Below the pieces are notes generated by a model. The model had not been told where the DNA came from. It worked only from the letters and a program-made list of their open reading frames with translations, and did no database searches. A DNA stretch of 64,000 nucleotides. Origin: Streptomyces sp. NBC_00285 (GTDB taxonomy: Bacteria; Actinomycetota; Actinomycetes; Streptomycetales; Streptomycetaceae). The position numbers were made by a program, and so were the translations under genes. The stretch is taken from positions 1,426,001-1,490,000 of the forward strand of contig NZ_CP108055.1 of the NCBI RefSeq assembly GCF_036174265.1, given 5' to 3'. This document shows positions 49,407 through 58,612 of this stretch, piece by piece; positions within the stretch are counted from its first letter, which is position 1; every line of letters starts with the position of its first letter.

Positions 49407-49753
49407 CGAGAACAACCCCCCGGGCCATGTGACCTGAGAGGCCATACGGCCGGTCCGGCGCGAAGGCCCGCACGGCCGACCTGGCACACCACCTTCGCGG
49501 CGCCGTACGGCCCGCGTGACCCGAACAGTCACGCCGGCCGTGTGACCCGAGGAGCCATTCGGCCGGTCCGACACGACAGGTCATCCGGTCGTCCGGCGCG
49601 ACGGGCCGCGCGGCCTGGCGCAGCCCATCCGCGAACACGCGACACGCGCCGCCACTCCCCTCACGCACGCCTCTGGACGCCCGACATCCCCTCCCCTAGG
49701 GTTCCGGAGAAAGCGCTTTCTGGCCTGACCATGCCAACCCGAGGGAGCGTCTC
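49407..49753 (+). other. Intergenic region with tandem degenerate repeat and operator (347 bp)
   Basis: No gene is supported. The segment from the end of the NlpC gene is repeated with an offset of 113 bp: the 49 bases after GCGTGAC at 49401 match those after GCGTGAC at 49514 at 37 positions without gaps. The right end holds a perfect 14-bp palindrome and the start region of the GH115 gene. Confidence 0.6.
49708..49721. promoter_or_regulatory. LacI-type operator before GH115 gene
   Basis: AGAAAGCGCTTTCT, a perfect 14-bp palindrome with the AGCGCT core, 33 nt before the GTG start. No LacI gene is adjacent, and it differs from the O1/O2 sequence in the flanks, so another LacI-family protein may bind it. 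Confidence 0.7.
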
Positions 49754-52699
49754 GTGCCGCACCAGCCATGGACCCGCAAGTCCTTCCTCCGGGGAATGGC
49801 CGCCGTCGGCGCGGCCCCCTTCCTCCCCGCCCTGATCCCGGCGGACGCCCACGCGTCCCCCTCGGGCCGCCCCGACTTCCCGCTGGCGGCGGAAGGCACG
49901 GCCGTCGGCATCTTCGTGGACGCGGCGGACGACCCCGCCGTGGTCCGCGCCGCCGGCGACCTCCAGGCGGACGTCGAACGGGTCTCGGGGGCGAGACCCG
50001 ACCTGCTGCACACGCTGCCGCGCAGCACGCCGCTGCTCATCCTGGTGGGCACCCTCGGCGCGAGCCCCGCCATCGACCGCCTCGTCGCACAGGGCCGTCT
50101 GGACGTGTCCCGGGTGAAGGGCCGCTGGGAGGCGTCGGTGACCCAGGTGATCGAGCATCCACTGCCCGGCGTGGACCGCGCGCTGGTGATCGCGGGCAGC
50201 GACCGGCGTGGCACGGTCTACGGGATCTACGACACCTCGGAACGCATCGGCGTCTCCCCCTGGTACTGGTGGGCCGACGTGCCCGTCGAGCGCCGGGACA
50301 CCGTGACGGTGCCCGCGGCCCGCTTCGAACGCCGGGAACCGTCGGTCCGCTATCGCGGCGTCTTCATCAACGACGAGCAGAACCTGACCACTTGGTCCCA
50401 CCGCACCCAGGAGCCCGACAAGAACATCGGCCCCGAGACGTACAAGCGCGTCTTCGAGCTACTGCTCCGCCTGAAGGCCAACTACCTGTGGCCGGCGATG
50501 CACCCGTACTCCGACTTCTTCAACAAGTACCGGGAGAACCCCGAACTCGCCGACCGCTACGGCATCGTCGTCGGCTCCAGCCACCCCGAGGCCCTGCTGC
50601 GCAACGGCGTCCACGAGTGGGAGCCGTGGATCGCGGAGCACCCGAACGCCGACGGCACCGCTCCGGTCTACGACTACACGGTCAATCCCGGTGTGATCTC
50701 CGACTACTGGAGGGCCCGGGCGCGACAGAACGCCGCGTACGAGAGCAGTTGGACCCTCGGTATGCGCGGTCTGCACGACAGCGCGCTGGAGACGAAGAAC
50801 GCCACCACGATCCCGGAGAAGGTCGTGGTGATGAACGACATCATCGCCGACCAGCGCCGGATCCTCGCCGAAGAGGTCGGCCCGGCGACCGAGCCGCAGA
50901 TCTTCATCCCGTACAAGGAGGTCCTGGAGCTGTACAACGCGGGCGTCCAGGTCCCCGACGACGTCACGCTGATCTGGCCGGACGACAACTTCGGCAACAT
51001 GCGCCAGTTGCCCGACGAGACGGAGCGGGCACGCTCGGGCGGCAACGGCATCTACTACCACCTCTCCTACTGGGGCCGCCCGAAGAGCTACCTGTGGCTG
51101 GACACCACCCAGCCGGCCAAGGTGTGGCAGGAGTTGCGGCGGGTGTACGAGCACGGCACGGACCGCATGTGGATCTTCAACGTCGGTGACCTCAAGTCGA
51201 TCGAGACCGGCCTGTCGTTCGCGATGGACATGGCCTGGGACGTGGACCGCCTGGAGGCCGGTGGGGTCCAGGACTTCCTGGCCGAGTGGGCCGGGAAGCA
51301 GTTCGGGCGGCGCCACGCCACGGAGATCGCCGGGATCCGCACGGAGTACTACCGTCTCGCCGGGGAGTTGCGCCCCGAGTTCATCGCTCCGGGCATCCTC
51401 TCCATCGTCCAGCACGGCGACGAGGCCGGGCGCAGGATGGCGGCGTACGACCAACTGCTCGCCCGTGTACGGGCGGTGGGCGCCGACCTGCCCGAGGCCT
51501 ACCGGGACGCCTTCTACGAGCTGGTCGAATACCCGGTGCACGGCGCGTACTTGATGAACCTGAAGTACTACTGGGCGGACCGCAACGCGCTCGCCGCGCG
51601 CCAGGGCCGGGGTGCGGGGACGAACCGCTTCGCGGATCTGGCGCTGGCCGCGCACACCGCGGAGGCCGCACTCACCAGCCGGTACAACACCCAGGTGGCG
51701 GGCGGGAAATGGGACGGGTACATCAATCCGTATCCGTCGCAGATACCCAAGGCACCGGGACGCCCGGCCGTCACCAGGGTGACCCGCCGGGAGACCTCCG
51801 GCCTCGGGGTGGCCGCCGAGGGGAACGAGACCGGGTCGTCCCGGCCGCTGTCGTTCTCCTCGTACACGCGCGACCGGCGCTTCGTCGACGTCTTCAACAC
51901 CGGATTCCTGCCCCTGGACTGGACGGCGGAGACCAGTCATCCCTGGGTGGTGCTGAGCACGGCGGGCGGCTCGATCACCGAACAGCGGCGGGTGTGGGTG
52001 GAGATCGACTGGGAGCGCGTTCCCGAGGGGGTGCGGGAGGCCGTCGTCGTGTTCACGGGCGCCGGGCAGCGCTTCGACGTGCCTCTGCGCGTGGTCGACG
52101 GCCCCCGACAGGCCCGTGGCTTCGCCGAGGCCCACGGCTACGTGTCGATCGACGCCGCGCACGCCGACCGGCGGGTGGCCCGAGGCGGCTGCCGCTGGCG
52201 GACCGTGCGGGGCCTCGGACGTCGTACGGGAACCGTCGAGGCCGTTCCCTCGACCGCGGCTCCGGTCACCGGTGACTTCGCCTCCCGTGCGCCCGAGTTG
52301 AGGTACCGGGTGCGCTTCGACAGCACCGGTACCTTCCCCGTCACCCTCTTCCGCCTGCCCTCTCTCGACGAGCGCGGGCAGCGCCGGGTGGCCGTCACGC
52401 TCGACGACCAGCCGGTCACCGTGCTGTCGGGGCAGTCCTTCGCCACCGGGAACCGGGGGGACGCCTGGGCCCGCCAGGTCGAGGACGGCGTCGAGAAGCT
52501 GACCACCACCGTGACGGTGGCCGAGGCCGGGGAGCATGTGCTGCGGATCTTCATGGTCGATCCCGCGATCGCGGTGGACCAGATAGTGATCGACACGGGC
52601 GGACTGCCCGCCGCCTATCTCGCGCCGCCGGAGAGCTTCCATCCGGTGTTCAACCCCGAACCCGCTCCGGGTACGGCCCTGGAGGCACCGGACCAGTAG
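49754..52699 (+). CDS. Secreted GH115 alpha-glucuronidase
   Basis: 981 residues, usual for family GH115, whose members release 4-O-methyl-glucuronic acid from xylan side chains and from internal residues. The N-terminus (TRKSFLRGMAAVGAAPFLPALIP) is Tat-like, with an Arg-Lys pair, and cleavage is near AHA. Family features are GTVYGIYDTSERIGVSPWYWWADVP, YRGVFINDEQNLTTW, LKANYLWPAMHPYSDFF and TLIWPDDNFGNMRQLP. The C-terminal third is beta-rich, with residues after 690 forming the typical accessory domain. GTG start with GAGGGAGC upstream. A perfect LacI-type palindrome lies just before it, so it is probably a single-gene, substrate-induced unit. Released glucuronate could feed sugar-acid metabolism. 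Confidence 0.92.
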   Translation: MPHQPWTRKSFLRGMAAVGAAPFLPALIPADAHASPSGRPDFPLAAEGTAVGIFVDAADDPAVVRAAGDLQADVERVSGARPDLLHTLPRSTPLLILVGTLGASPAIDRLVAQGRLDVSRVKGRWEASVTQVIEHPLPGVDRALVIAGSDRRGTVYGIYDTSERIGVSPWYWWADVPVERRDTVTVPAARFERREPSVRYRGVFINDEQNLTTWSHRTQEPDKNIGPETYKRVFELLLRLKANYLWPAMHPYSDFFNKYRENPELADRYGIVVGSSHPEALLRNGVHEWEPWIAEHPNADGTAPVYDYTVNPGVISDYWRARARQNAAYESSWTLGMRGLHDSALETKNATTIPEKVVVMNDIIADQRRILAEEVGPATEPQIFIPYKEVLELYNAGVQVPDDVTLIWPDDNFGNMRQLPDETERARSGGNGIYYHLSYWGRPKSYLWLDTTQPAKVWQELRRVYEHGTDRMWIFNVGDLKSIETGLSFAMDMAWDVDRLEAGGVQDFLAEWAGKQFGRRHATEIAGIRTEYYRLAGELRPEFIAPGILSIVQHGDEAGRRMAAYDQLLARVRAVGADLPEAYRDAFYELVEYPVHGAYLMNLKYYWADRNALAARQGRGAGTNRFADLALAAHTAEAALTSRYNTQVAGGKWDGYINPYPSQIPKAPGRPAVTRVTRRETSGLGVAAEGNETGSSRPLSFSSYTRDRRFVDVFNTGFLPLDWTAETSHPWVVLSTAGGSITEQRRVWVEIDWERVPEGVREAVVVFTGAGQRFDVPLRVVDGPRQARGFAEAHGYVSIDAAHADRRVARGGCRWRTVRGLGRRTGTVEAVPSTAAPVTGDFASRAPELRYRVRFDSTGTFPVTLFRLPSLDERGQRRVAVTLDDQPVTVLSGQSFATGNRGDAWARQVEDGVEKLTTTVTVAEAGEHVLRIFMVDPAIAVDQIVIDTGGLPAAYLAPPESFHPVFNPEPAPGTALEAPDQ

Positions 52700-52747
52700 G
52701 TCCGACGGTCCGCACGGAGCTGCGCGCCCAGCGGCCCGGGCTCGTCC

Positions 52748-54295
52748 CTACGGCAGCGGCGGACCGCCCTTGAGGCGTTCGAGGTCGGACGGGCGGACCT
52801 GGATCACGACGACCGCGATGATCGCGGCGAGCACGGTGAAGATCGCGGCCATGACGAACGCCGCCGATGCACCGGCGGTGAGAACGTCGTCGGACCAGGG
52901 GCGCGGGAGCACACCGGTACGTTCGAAGAGGCCACGCTCGCCCGGGGTGGCCTGGGCGAGGAAGCGGGGGACCTGCTTGTGCGCCTCGTTGGTGCTGGCC
53001 GTGCCGAACATGGTGACCAGGATGGACAGCCCCAGCGAACCGCCCACCTGCTGTGTGGCGTTGAGGAGTCCGGAGGCCGCGCCGGTCTCCTCGGTGGGGA
53101 CGTCGGACAGCGCCATCAGGGTCAGCGAGACGAACTCCATGCCCATGCCGAGGCTGAACACGAGCATCGGCCCGAGGACACTGCCCGCGTAGGTGGAATG
53201 GACGTCGGTCAGGGTGAGCCAGCCGAGACCGGCCGCGGCCAGGACCGCGCCGCCCACCATGAACGGCTTGGGCCCGTACGTGGGCAGGAACCGCGAGGCC
53301 AGTCCGGCGCCGACCGCGATGACCACGCTGACCGGCAGGAACGCGAACCCCGTCGCCAACGGGCTGAAGTCCAGGACGTTCTGTGTGAAGAGCGTCAGGA
53401 AGAAGAACATGCCGAAGATCGCGGCTGCCAGGCACAGCATGATGCCGTAGGTGCCCGCACGGTTGCGGTCGGCGAACATGTGCAGCGGGGTGATCGGCTG
53501 CCGGGACCGCCTCTCGACCAGCACGAACACCACGAGGAGCACCACGGCCGCGGCGAACGACACCAGCGTGAGCGCGTCCCGCCAGCCCTCCTGGGCGGCC
53601 CGGATGAAGCCGTACACCAGCAGCACCATGCCGCCGGTGGAGGTCAGCGCGCCGGTGATGTCGAGGCTGCCGGGATGGCGTTCGGACTCCCTGATCCAGC
53701 GGGGCGTGGCGAGCGCGATGAGCAGCCCGATGGGGACGTTGACGAAGAGCACCCAGCGCCAGTTCAGCCACTCGACGAGGACCCCGCCGGCGAGCAGCCC
53801 GATCGCGCCGCCGCCCGCCGAGACCGCGGCGAAGACACCGAACGCCCGGTTGCGTTCCGGTCCTTCGCGGAAGGTCGTGCTGATCAGGGCGAGGGAGGTC
53901 GGGGAGGCGATGGCACCGCCGACGCCCTGGAGGGCGCGGGCGGCGAGAAGTTGCGTCTCGTTCTGGGCGAGCCCGCCGAGCAGGGAGGCGAGCACGAACA
54001 GCAGCACTCCGCAGACGAACACCCGGCGTCTGCCCAGGATGTCCCCGGCCCGCCCACCGAGCAGCAGCAGTCCGCCGAAGGTGAGGGTGTACGCGTTGAC
54101 CACCCAGGCCAGGCTGGTGGTCGAGAAGTCGAGTGCGCGCTGGATGTCCGGGAGCGCGATGTTCACGATGGTGATGTCGAGGACGACCATCAACTGGCAG
54201 GACGCGATGACGAGCAGGGCCATGGAGTTCCCACCGCCACCGGAGTCCGGTGTGGTGGTCCGTGGAGCAGAACTCGCCTGCGGGTCGGTGCTCAT
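52748..54295 (-). CDS. DHA2-family MFS transporter (EmrB/QacA-like)
   Basis: 515 residues from the ATG at 54295, chosen because GGAGA precedes it; the frame extends to 54337 and overlaps the GH13 stop. There are 14 predicted spans. Characteristic motifs are MVVLDITIVNIALPDIQ in span 1, LGGRAGDILGRRRVF (motif A), and NVPIGLL with GWLTL-type segments later. DHA2 proteins export drugs or metabolites using the proton gradient. It follows the GH13 gene by 35 nt on the same strand and is probably the last gene of that operon, so export of a sugar derivative is possible, though the family is mainly linked to small lipophilic compounds. Confidence 0.9.
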   Translation of the reverse strand: MSTDPQASSAPRTTTPDSGGGGNSMALLVIASCQLMVVLDITIVNIALPDIQRALDFSTTSLAWVVNAYTLTFGGLLLLGGRAGDILGRRRVFVCGVLLFVLASLLGGLAQNETQLLAARALQGVGGAIASPTSLALISTTFREGPERNRAFGVFAAVSAGGGAIGLLAGGVLVEWLNWRWVLFVNVPIGLLIALATPRWIRESERHPGSLDITGALTSTGGMVLLVYGFIRAAQEGWRDALTLVSFAAAVVLLVVFVLVERRSRQPITPLHMFADRNRAGTYGIMLCLAAAIFGMFFFLTLFTQNVLDFSPLATGFAFLPVSVVIAVGAGLASRFLPTYGPKPFMVGGAVLAAAGLGWLTLTDVHSTYAGSVLGPMLVFSLGMGMEFVSLTLMALSDVPTEETGAASGLLNATQQVGGSLGLSILVTMFGTASTNEAHKQVPRFLAQATPGERGLFERTGVLPRPWSDDVLTAGASAAFVMAAIFTVLAAIIAVVVIQVRPSDLERLKGGPPLP

Positions 54296-54330
54296 GGTCT
54301 CCGTTCGACCGTACGCCCGCGCTGTGCACG

Positions 54331-55776
54331 TCACCACTCGAGGACGTGGTACCCCCAGGGCTCCAGGGACACGAACAGTCCGGAGTCGGCCAGTTCGTCT
54401 CCGTCACGGTCGTAGGTCCCTCCGCCGAGCAGGTCGGTGAGGCGGTGGCGGTGGCCCCGCAGGTCGTCCCACGGCAGGGGCAGCCTCGCCTGGGCCGGGC
54501 GGTCGCAGTCGTTGACGACGACCAGGTGACGGGCGTCGGCGTGGGTCCAGGTCCAGGCGAGCAGATCGCGGTGTGTGTCGTTGTCGGGCCAGCCCGTCGG
54601 GGTCAGCTGCCGCCAGTCGCCCCGGCGTACGGCGGCGGCCGCGGGCAGCAGGCGGCCGTAGAACTCGCGTGACGCCTCGTCGACCGGTTCCTCGGGCCCG
54701 CGCCTCAGGAACACCGGTGGCCGTACCCGGCGCCCCTCGAACTGTCCCTCGTGCCAAAGAGTCGCTCCCGGCAGGGTCGCCACGGACACGGCCGCTGCCC
54801 GTCCCCGGGCGCCGGGCAGGGTGGTGGCGGCCCGTGGCTCGTCGTGGTTCTCCAGGAATCGGACGAGGCCGCGCTGGTAGTCGAGGTCGGCGCCCAGGTG
54901 GGCCCGGACGGAGTCGGCGTTCTCGTGCAGCAGACGGTCGTAGAGCCGCTTGTCGTAGCAGTGGTCGAAGCCCTGCTGCCGAAGGGCCGGTTCCAGGTCC
55001 CAGTAGGCCTCGGCGACGAAGAGGAGGCCTGGGTGGCGGTCCTGTACGCGCGGGATGACGTGGGGCCAGAAGTCCTCGGCGGGAGCTGTTCCCGCGCGCT
55101 CTCCCCAGGTTTTTCCGAAGATGTCGTTCATGACCAGCATGGCCATGTCGCAGCGCACGCCGTCGGCCTGGTCGCCGATGGACACGAGTGTCTCGACGGT
55201 CGCCTCGCGGAGCGCCTCGCTGAAGGCGTTCAGCTGGACCACGTCGGGCCAGGCCGGGAAGTAGGGATCGCGGCCCCGGGCGTAGACCTGTCCCCCCGCC
55301 TCTATGAAGTCTGCCGGCGCCCGGGTCAGGTCGTCGGCGGTGCCCCGGACGAGCCGGTCGGGGTCCGACGCCGGCCAGGGATGGTCGGGGGCCACGTGGT
55401 TGGGGACGTAGTCGAGGATCAACCGCAGTCCGCGCGTGGCGAGTTGGGCCCGGGCCGCGGCCAGCCCCTCCGGTCCGCCGAGGGCGGCGTCGACGACGTA
55501 GTTCCGTACGCAGTACGGCGATCCTGCGATGTCCGCCCCGGTGACGTCGGGCAGGACGTCGCGGAAGGAGGCCATGAGCCGTTCGTCGCGCAGGGCGATC
55601 TCCCGTCCGGCCGGGCTGCGTTCCCAGACGCCCATCAGCCAGACGGTGTCGACGCCGGGCCGGGCCACGGACTCCCAGACCTCCCCGGGCACGTCACCGA
55701 GGGTGACGGGACGGCCGAGACGGCTGCTCAACTCGCCCAGCCAGAGAAGGGTGTTGATCTCGTGGATCACGGTCAT
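54331..55776 (-). CDS. GH13 alpha-amylase-superfamily enzyme
   Basis: 481 residues. The four GH13 regions are DYVPNH (I), DGVRCDMA with the nucleophile Asp (II), VAEAYW with the acid/base Glu (III) and FLENHDEPR with the transition-state Asp (IV). It has no signal peptide and no starch-binding domain. The C-terminal beta domain ends VSLEPWGYHVLEW. The specificity cannot be read with certainty; it could be a glycosidase or a phosphorylase-type enzyme acting on small glucosides. Its ATG overlaps the stop of the upstream GH63-like gene by four bases, so the two are translationally coupled and probably share a pathway. Confidence 0.9.
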   Translation of the reverse strand: MTVIHEINTLLWLGELSSRLGRPVTLGDVPGEVWESVARPGVDTVWLMGVWERSPAGREIALRDERLMASFRDVLPDVTGADIAGSPYCVRNYVVDAALGGPEGLAAARAQLATRGLRLILDYVPNHVAPDHPWPASDPDRLVRGTADDLTRAPADFIEAGGQVYARGRDPYFPAWPDVVQLNAFSEALREATVETLVSIGDQADGVRCDMAMLVMNDIFGKTWGERAGTAPAEDFWPHVIPRVQDRHPGLLFVAEAYWDLEPALRQQGFDHCYDKRLYDRLLHENADSVRAHLGADLDYQRGLVRFLENHDEPRAATTLPGARGRAAAVSVATLPGATLWHEGQFEGRRVRPPVFLRRGPEEPVDEASREFYGRLLPAAAAVRRGDWRQLTPTGWPDNDTHRDLLAWTWTHADARHLVVVNDCDRPAQARLPLPWDDLRGHRHRLTDLLGGGTYDRDGDELADSGLFVSLEPWGYHVLEW

Positions 55777-58496
55777 GACAGCGGTTCCTCCCTCTCGCCC
55801 GTCGGCCGCAGGGACTCCCGGCCGCCCCGGTGCCAGTCCTCCTCGCTGATCGAGTGGAACAGGGTCGCGGTGGCCGCCACCAGCCCCGTCCAGCCGGTCT
55901 GGTGAGAGGCGCCGAGTCCGGCTCCGTTGTCCCCGTGGAAGTACTCGTAGAAGAGGACCAGGTCCTTCCAGTGCGGGTCCTTGGCGAACACGGTCTGTGC
56001 GCCGTGCACCGGCCGGTGGCCGTCGGGGTCGGGGTCGGGCAGGAAGGTGGCGGTGAGCCGGTCGGAGATCTCACGGGCGACCTCGTACAGGTTCATCTGT
56101 CGTCCGGAGCCGGTCGGGCACTCCACGGTGAAGTCGGGGCCGTGGTAGCCGTGCAGGTTGAGCAGGGCGCGGATGAGCAGGATGTTCATCGGGAACCACA
56201 CCGGGCCGCGCCAGTTGGAGTTCCCGCCGAACATGCCGGAATCGGACTCGGCGGGCAGGTACCCGACACCGTAGGCCCGGCCGTGCACGTCGAAGGTGTA
56301 CGGGTGCTTCGCGTGGTGCTTCGACAGGGACCGGATGCCGTGCGGGCCCAGGAACTCGTCCTCGTCGAGCATGCGGGCCAGGACGCGGCGCAGCCGGTCC
56401 TCGCCGAACAGCGCGAAGAGGTACCGGCCGTCGGTGGTGGGGCCCACCTTCGGGTGCTGCGAGACGAAGGCCTCCACGGCCGGGTGCCGTCGGATGAAGT
56501 CCCTTGCCCCCTCGACCAGTTCGGGGAACGCCCGGTTCGTCCGGCCGCCGATGACGCTGGTCGCCGCAAGCGGTATCAAGCCGACCAGGGACCGCACCTT
56601 GAGCCGGGTGGCGGTGCCGTCGGGCAGCCTGAGGACGTCGTAGAAGAAGCCGTCCTCCTCGTCCCACAGGCTGGCGTTGTCCGTGCCGATGCGGTTCATG
56701 GCGACGGCGATCCACGCGAAGTGCTCGAAGAGCATCTGCGCCTGCTCGATGTAGACCGGGTTCTCGACGGCGAGTTCGATGGCGATGTCGAGCAGGTTCT
56801 GGCAGTACAGCGCCATCCAGGCGGTGCCGTCGGCCTGGTCGAGCTGTCCGCCGGTGGGCAGGGGTGCGCTGCGGTCGAAGACGCCGATGTTGTCGAGGCC
56901 GAGGAAGCCGCCCTGGAAGACGTTGTTGCCGTCGGCGTCCTTGCGGTTGAGCCACCAGGTGAAGTTCTTCGTCAGCTTCTGGAAGGCGTTCTCCAGGAAG
57001 GCGCGGTCGCCGTGGCCGGTGCGGTGCTTCTCCAGTTCGTAGACGAACAGGACGGCCCAGGCGTGCACGGGCGGGTTGACGTCGCCGAAGTTCCATTCGT
57101 ACGCGGGGATCTGGCCGTTGGGGTGCAGATAGAGGCGGTGCAGCAGCAGGTCCAGCTGGGACTTGGCGAAGCAGATGTCGACCATGGACAGGGCGAGGGT
57201 GTGGAAGGCGAGGTCCCAGGCGGCGAACCAGGGGTACTCCCAGGTGTCCGGCATCGACATGATCTCGTCGTTGACCATGTGGTACCAGGCGCTGTTGCGG
57301 ACGCGCGGGTCGGCGGCGAGGGGGTCGACGCCGTGTTCGGCGAGCCAGCGCTCGACGTCCAGGTAGTAGTACTGCTTGCTCCAGAGCATCCCGGCGAGGG
57401 CCTGACGGACGAGCCGTCGCTCTTCCTCTCCCGTTCCGGGCGGTGTGACGCCCGCGTAGAAGGTGTCGGCCTCGCTGCGGCGGACAGCGAGGAGTGCGTC
57501 GAACTCGCCCCAGGGGTCCTGGAGTTCGGTGTCGGTGAGCCGCAGGCGGATGCGGGCGCTGTCACCGGCGGGGATCGTCAGGACGTGGTGGACGGCGGAC
57601 TTGGTGCCGGTGCGCGCGGGGTTGACGGCTTCCCCCTCGCCGTGGACAACGTACCGGCCGATGCCGTCCTTGACGTACGGAGTGCTGTTGGGGCTGCCGA
57701 AGACGCGCTCGTTGTCGGTCTCGTTGTCGGTGAACAGGCCGGGTGTCTCACCTTCGGAGTACAGCCAACGGGCGCCCAGTTCCTCGTGTTCGGCACGGAT
57801 CACGCCCGGCGCCTGCTGCGCAAGAGCCGGTACCGCCGTACCGCCCGCCCAGGACCAGGTGTGCCGGAACCACAGGGTCGGCAGGAGGTGGAGTACGGCC
57901 TCGTCGGGGCCCCGGTTGTGGGCGGTGATCTCGACGAGGAGGTCTTCCGGGCCGGCCTTGGCGTACTCGACGAACACGTCGAAGTAGCGGTCCTCGTCGA
58001 AGACTCCGGTGTCGAGGAGTTCGTACTCGAAGTCCTCGCGGCCACGGGCCCGGTTGGTGTCGACGAGGTCGCCGTAGGGGAACTCGCCCTGCGGATACTT
58101 GTACAGGTACTTCATGTACGAGTGGGTGGGCGTGTTGTCGAGGTGGAACCAGTACTCCTTGACGTCCTCGCCGTGGTTGCCCTCCGCGTTGGTGAGGCCG
58201 AACATCCGCTCCTTGAGGATGGGGTCGCGCCCGTTCCACAGAGCCAGGGCGAAGCACAGCCGCTGTTTGTCGTCGCTGACTCCGGCGATGCCGTCCTCGC
58301 CCCAGCGGTAGGCGCGGGAGCGGGCCTGGTCGTGGGTGAAGTACGACCAGGCGTCGCCGTTGTCGCTGTAGTCCTCCCGGACGGTGCCCCACTGGCGTTC
58401 GCTCAGGTACGGGCCCCAGCGCCGCCAGGGCACCGCACCCGCGTCGGCCTCGGCCAGCCGCCGCCGTTCGGCATCGAGTACGCCGTCACCCGTCAT
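55773..58496 (-). CDS. GH63-like glucosidase (MGH1 domain)
   Basis: 907 residues from the ATG at 58496, preceded by GAGGAGGA; the frame is open to 58559. It begins WRRWGPYLSERQWGTVREDYS, which is the hallmark start of actinobacterial GH63/MGH1-like enzymes. The (alpha/alpha)6 catalytic half contains MPDTWEYPWFAAWDLAFH, NGQIPAYEWNFGDVNPPVHAWA and GNSNWRGPVWFPMN. Related enzymes hydrolyse alpha-glucosides, including glucosylglycerate and mannosylglycerate. No signal peptide is seen, so it is cytoplasmic. It heads the three-gene operon with the GH13 enzyme and the MFS exporter. Confidence 0.9.
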   Translation of the reverse strand: MTGDGVLDAERRRLAEADAGAVPWRRWGPYLSERQWGTVREDYSDNGDAWSYFTHDQARSRAYRWGEDGIAGVSDDKQRLCFALALWNGRDPILKERMFGLTNAEGNHGEDVKEYWFHLDNTPTHSYMKYLYKYPQGEFPYGDLVDTNRARGREDFEYELLDTGVFDEDRYFDVFVEYAKAGPEDLLVEITAHNRGPDEAVLHLLPTLWFRHTWSWAGGTAVPALAQQAPGVIRAEHEELGARWLYSEGETPGLFTDNETDNERVFGSPNSTPYVKDGIGRYVVHGEGEAVNPARTGTKSAVHHVLTIPAGDSARIRLRLTDTELQDPWGEFDALLAVRRSEADTFYAGVTPPGTGEEERRLVRQALAGMLWSKQYYYLDVERWLAEHGVDPLAADPRVRNSAWYHMVNDEIMSMPDTWEYPWFAAWDLAFHTLALSMVDICFAKSQLDLLLHRLYLHPNGQIPAYEWNFGDVNPPVHAWAVLFVYELEKHRTGHGDRAFLENAFQKLTKNFTWWLNRKDADGNNVFQGGFLGLDNIGVFDRSAPLPTGGQLDQADGTAWMALYCQNLLDIAIELAVENPVYIEQAQMLFEHFAWIAVAMNRIGTDNASLWDEEDGFFYDVLRLPDGTATRLKVRSLVGLIPLAATSVIGGRTNRAFPELVEGARDFIRRHPAVEAFVSQHPKVGPTTDGRYLFALFGEDRLRRVLARMLDEDEFLGPHGIRSLSKHHAKHPYTFDVHGRAYGVGYLPAESDSGMFGGNSNWRGPVWFPMNILLIRALLNLHGYHGPDFTVECPTGSGRQMNLYEVAREISDRLTATFLPDPDPDGHRPVHGAQTVFAKDPHWKDLVLFYEYFHGDNGAGLGASHQTGWTGLVAATATLFHSISEEDWHRGGRESLRPTGEREEPLS

Positions 58497-58612
58497 CGCC
58501 CGTCCTCCTCGCCGCCCTGGACATGCGTCCAGACTCAGACCAGGAGAAGAATGCCGCAATGGTGATGAGCTATATGGAAGGGGGTGTCACCGTTCCGAAT
58601 TCCGGGGCGGGC

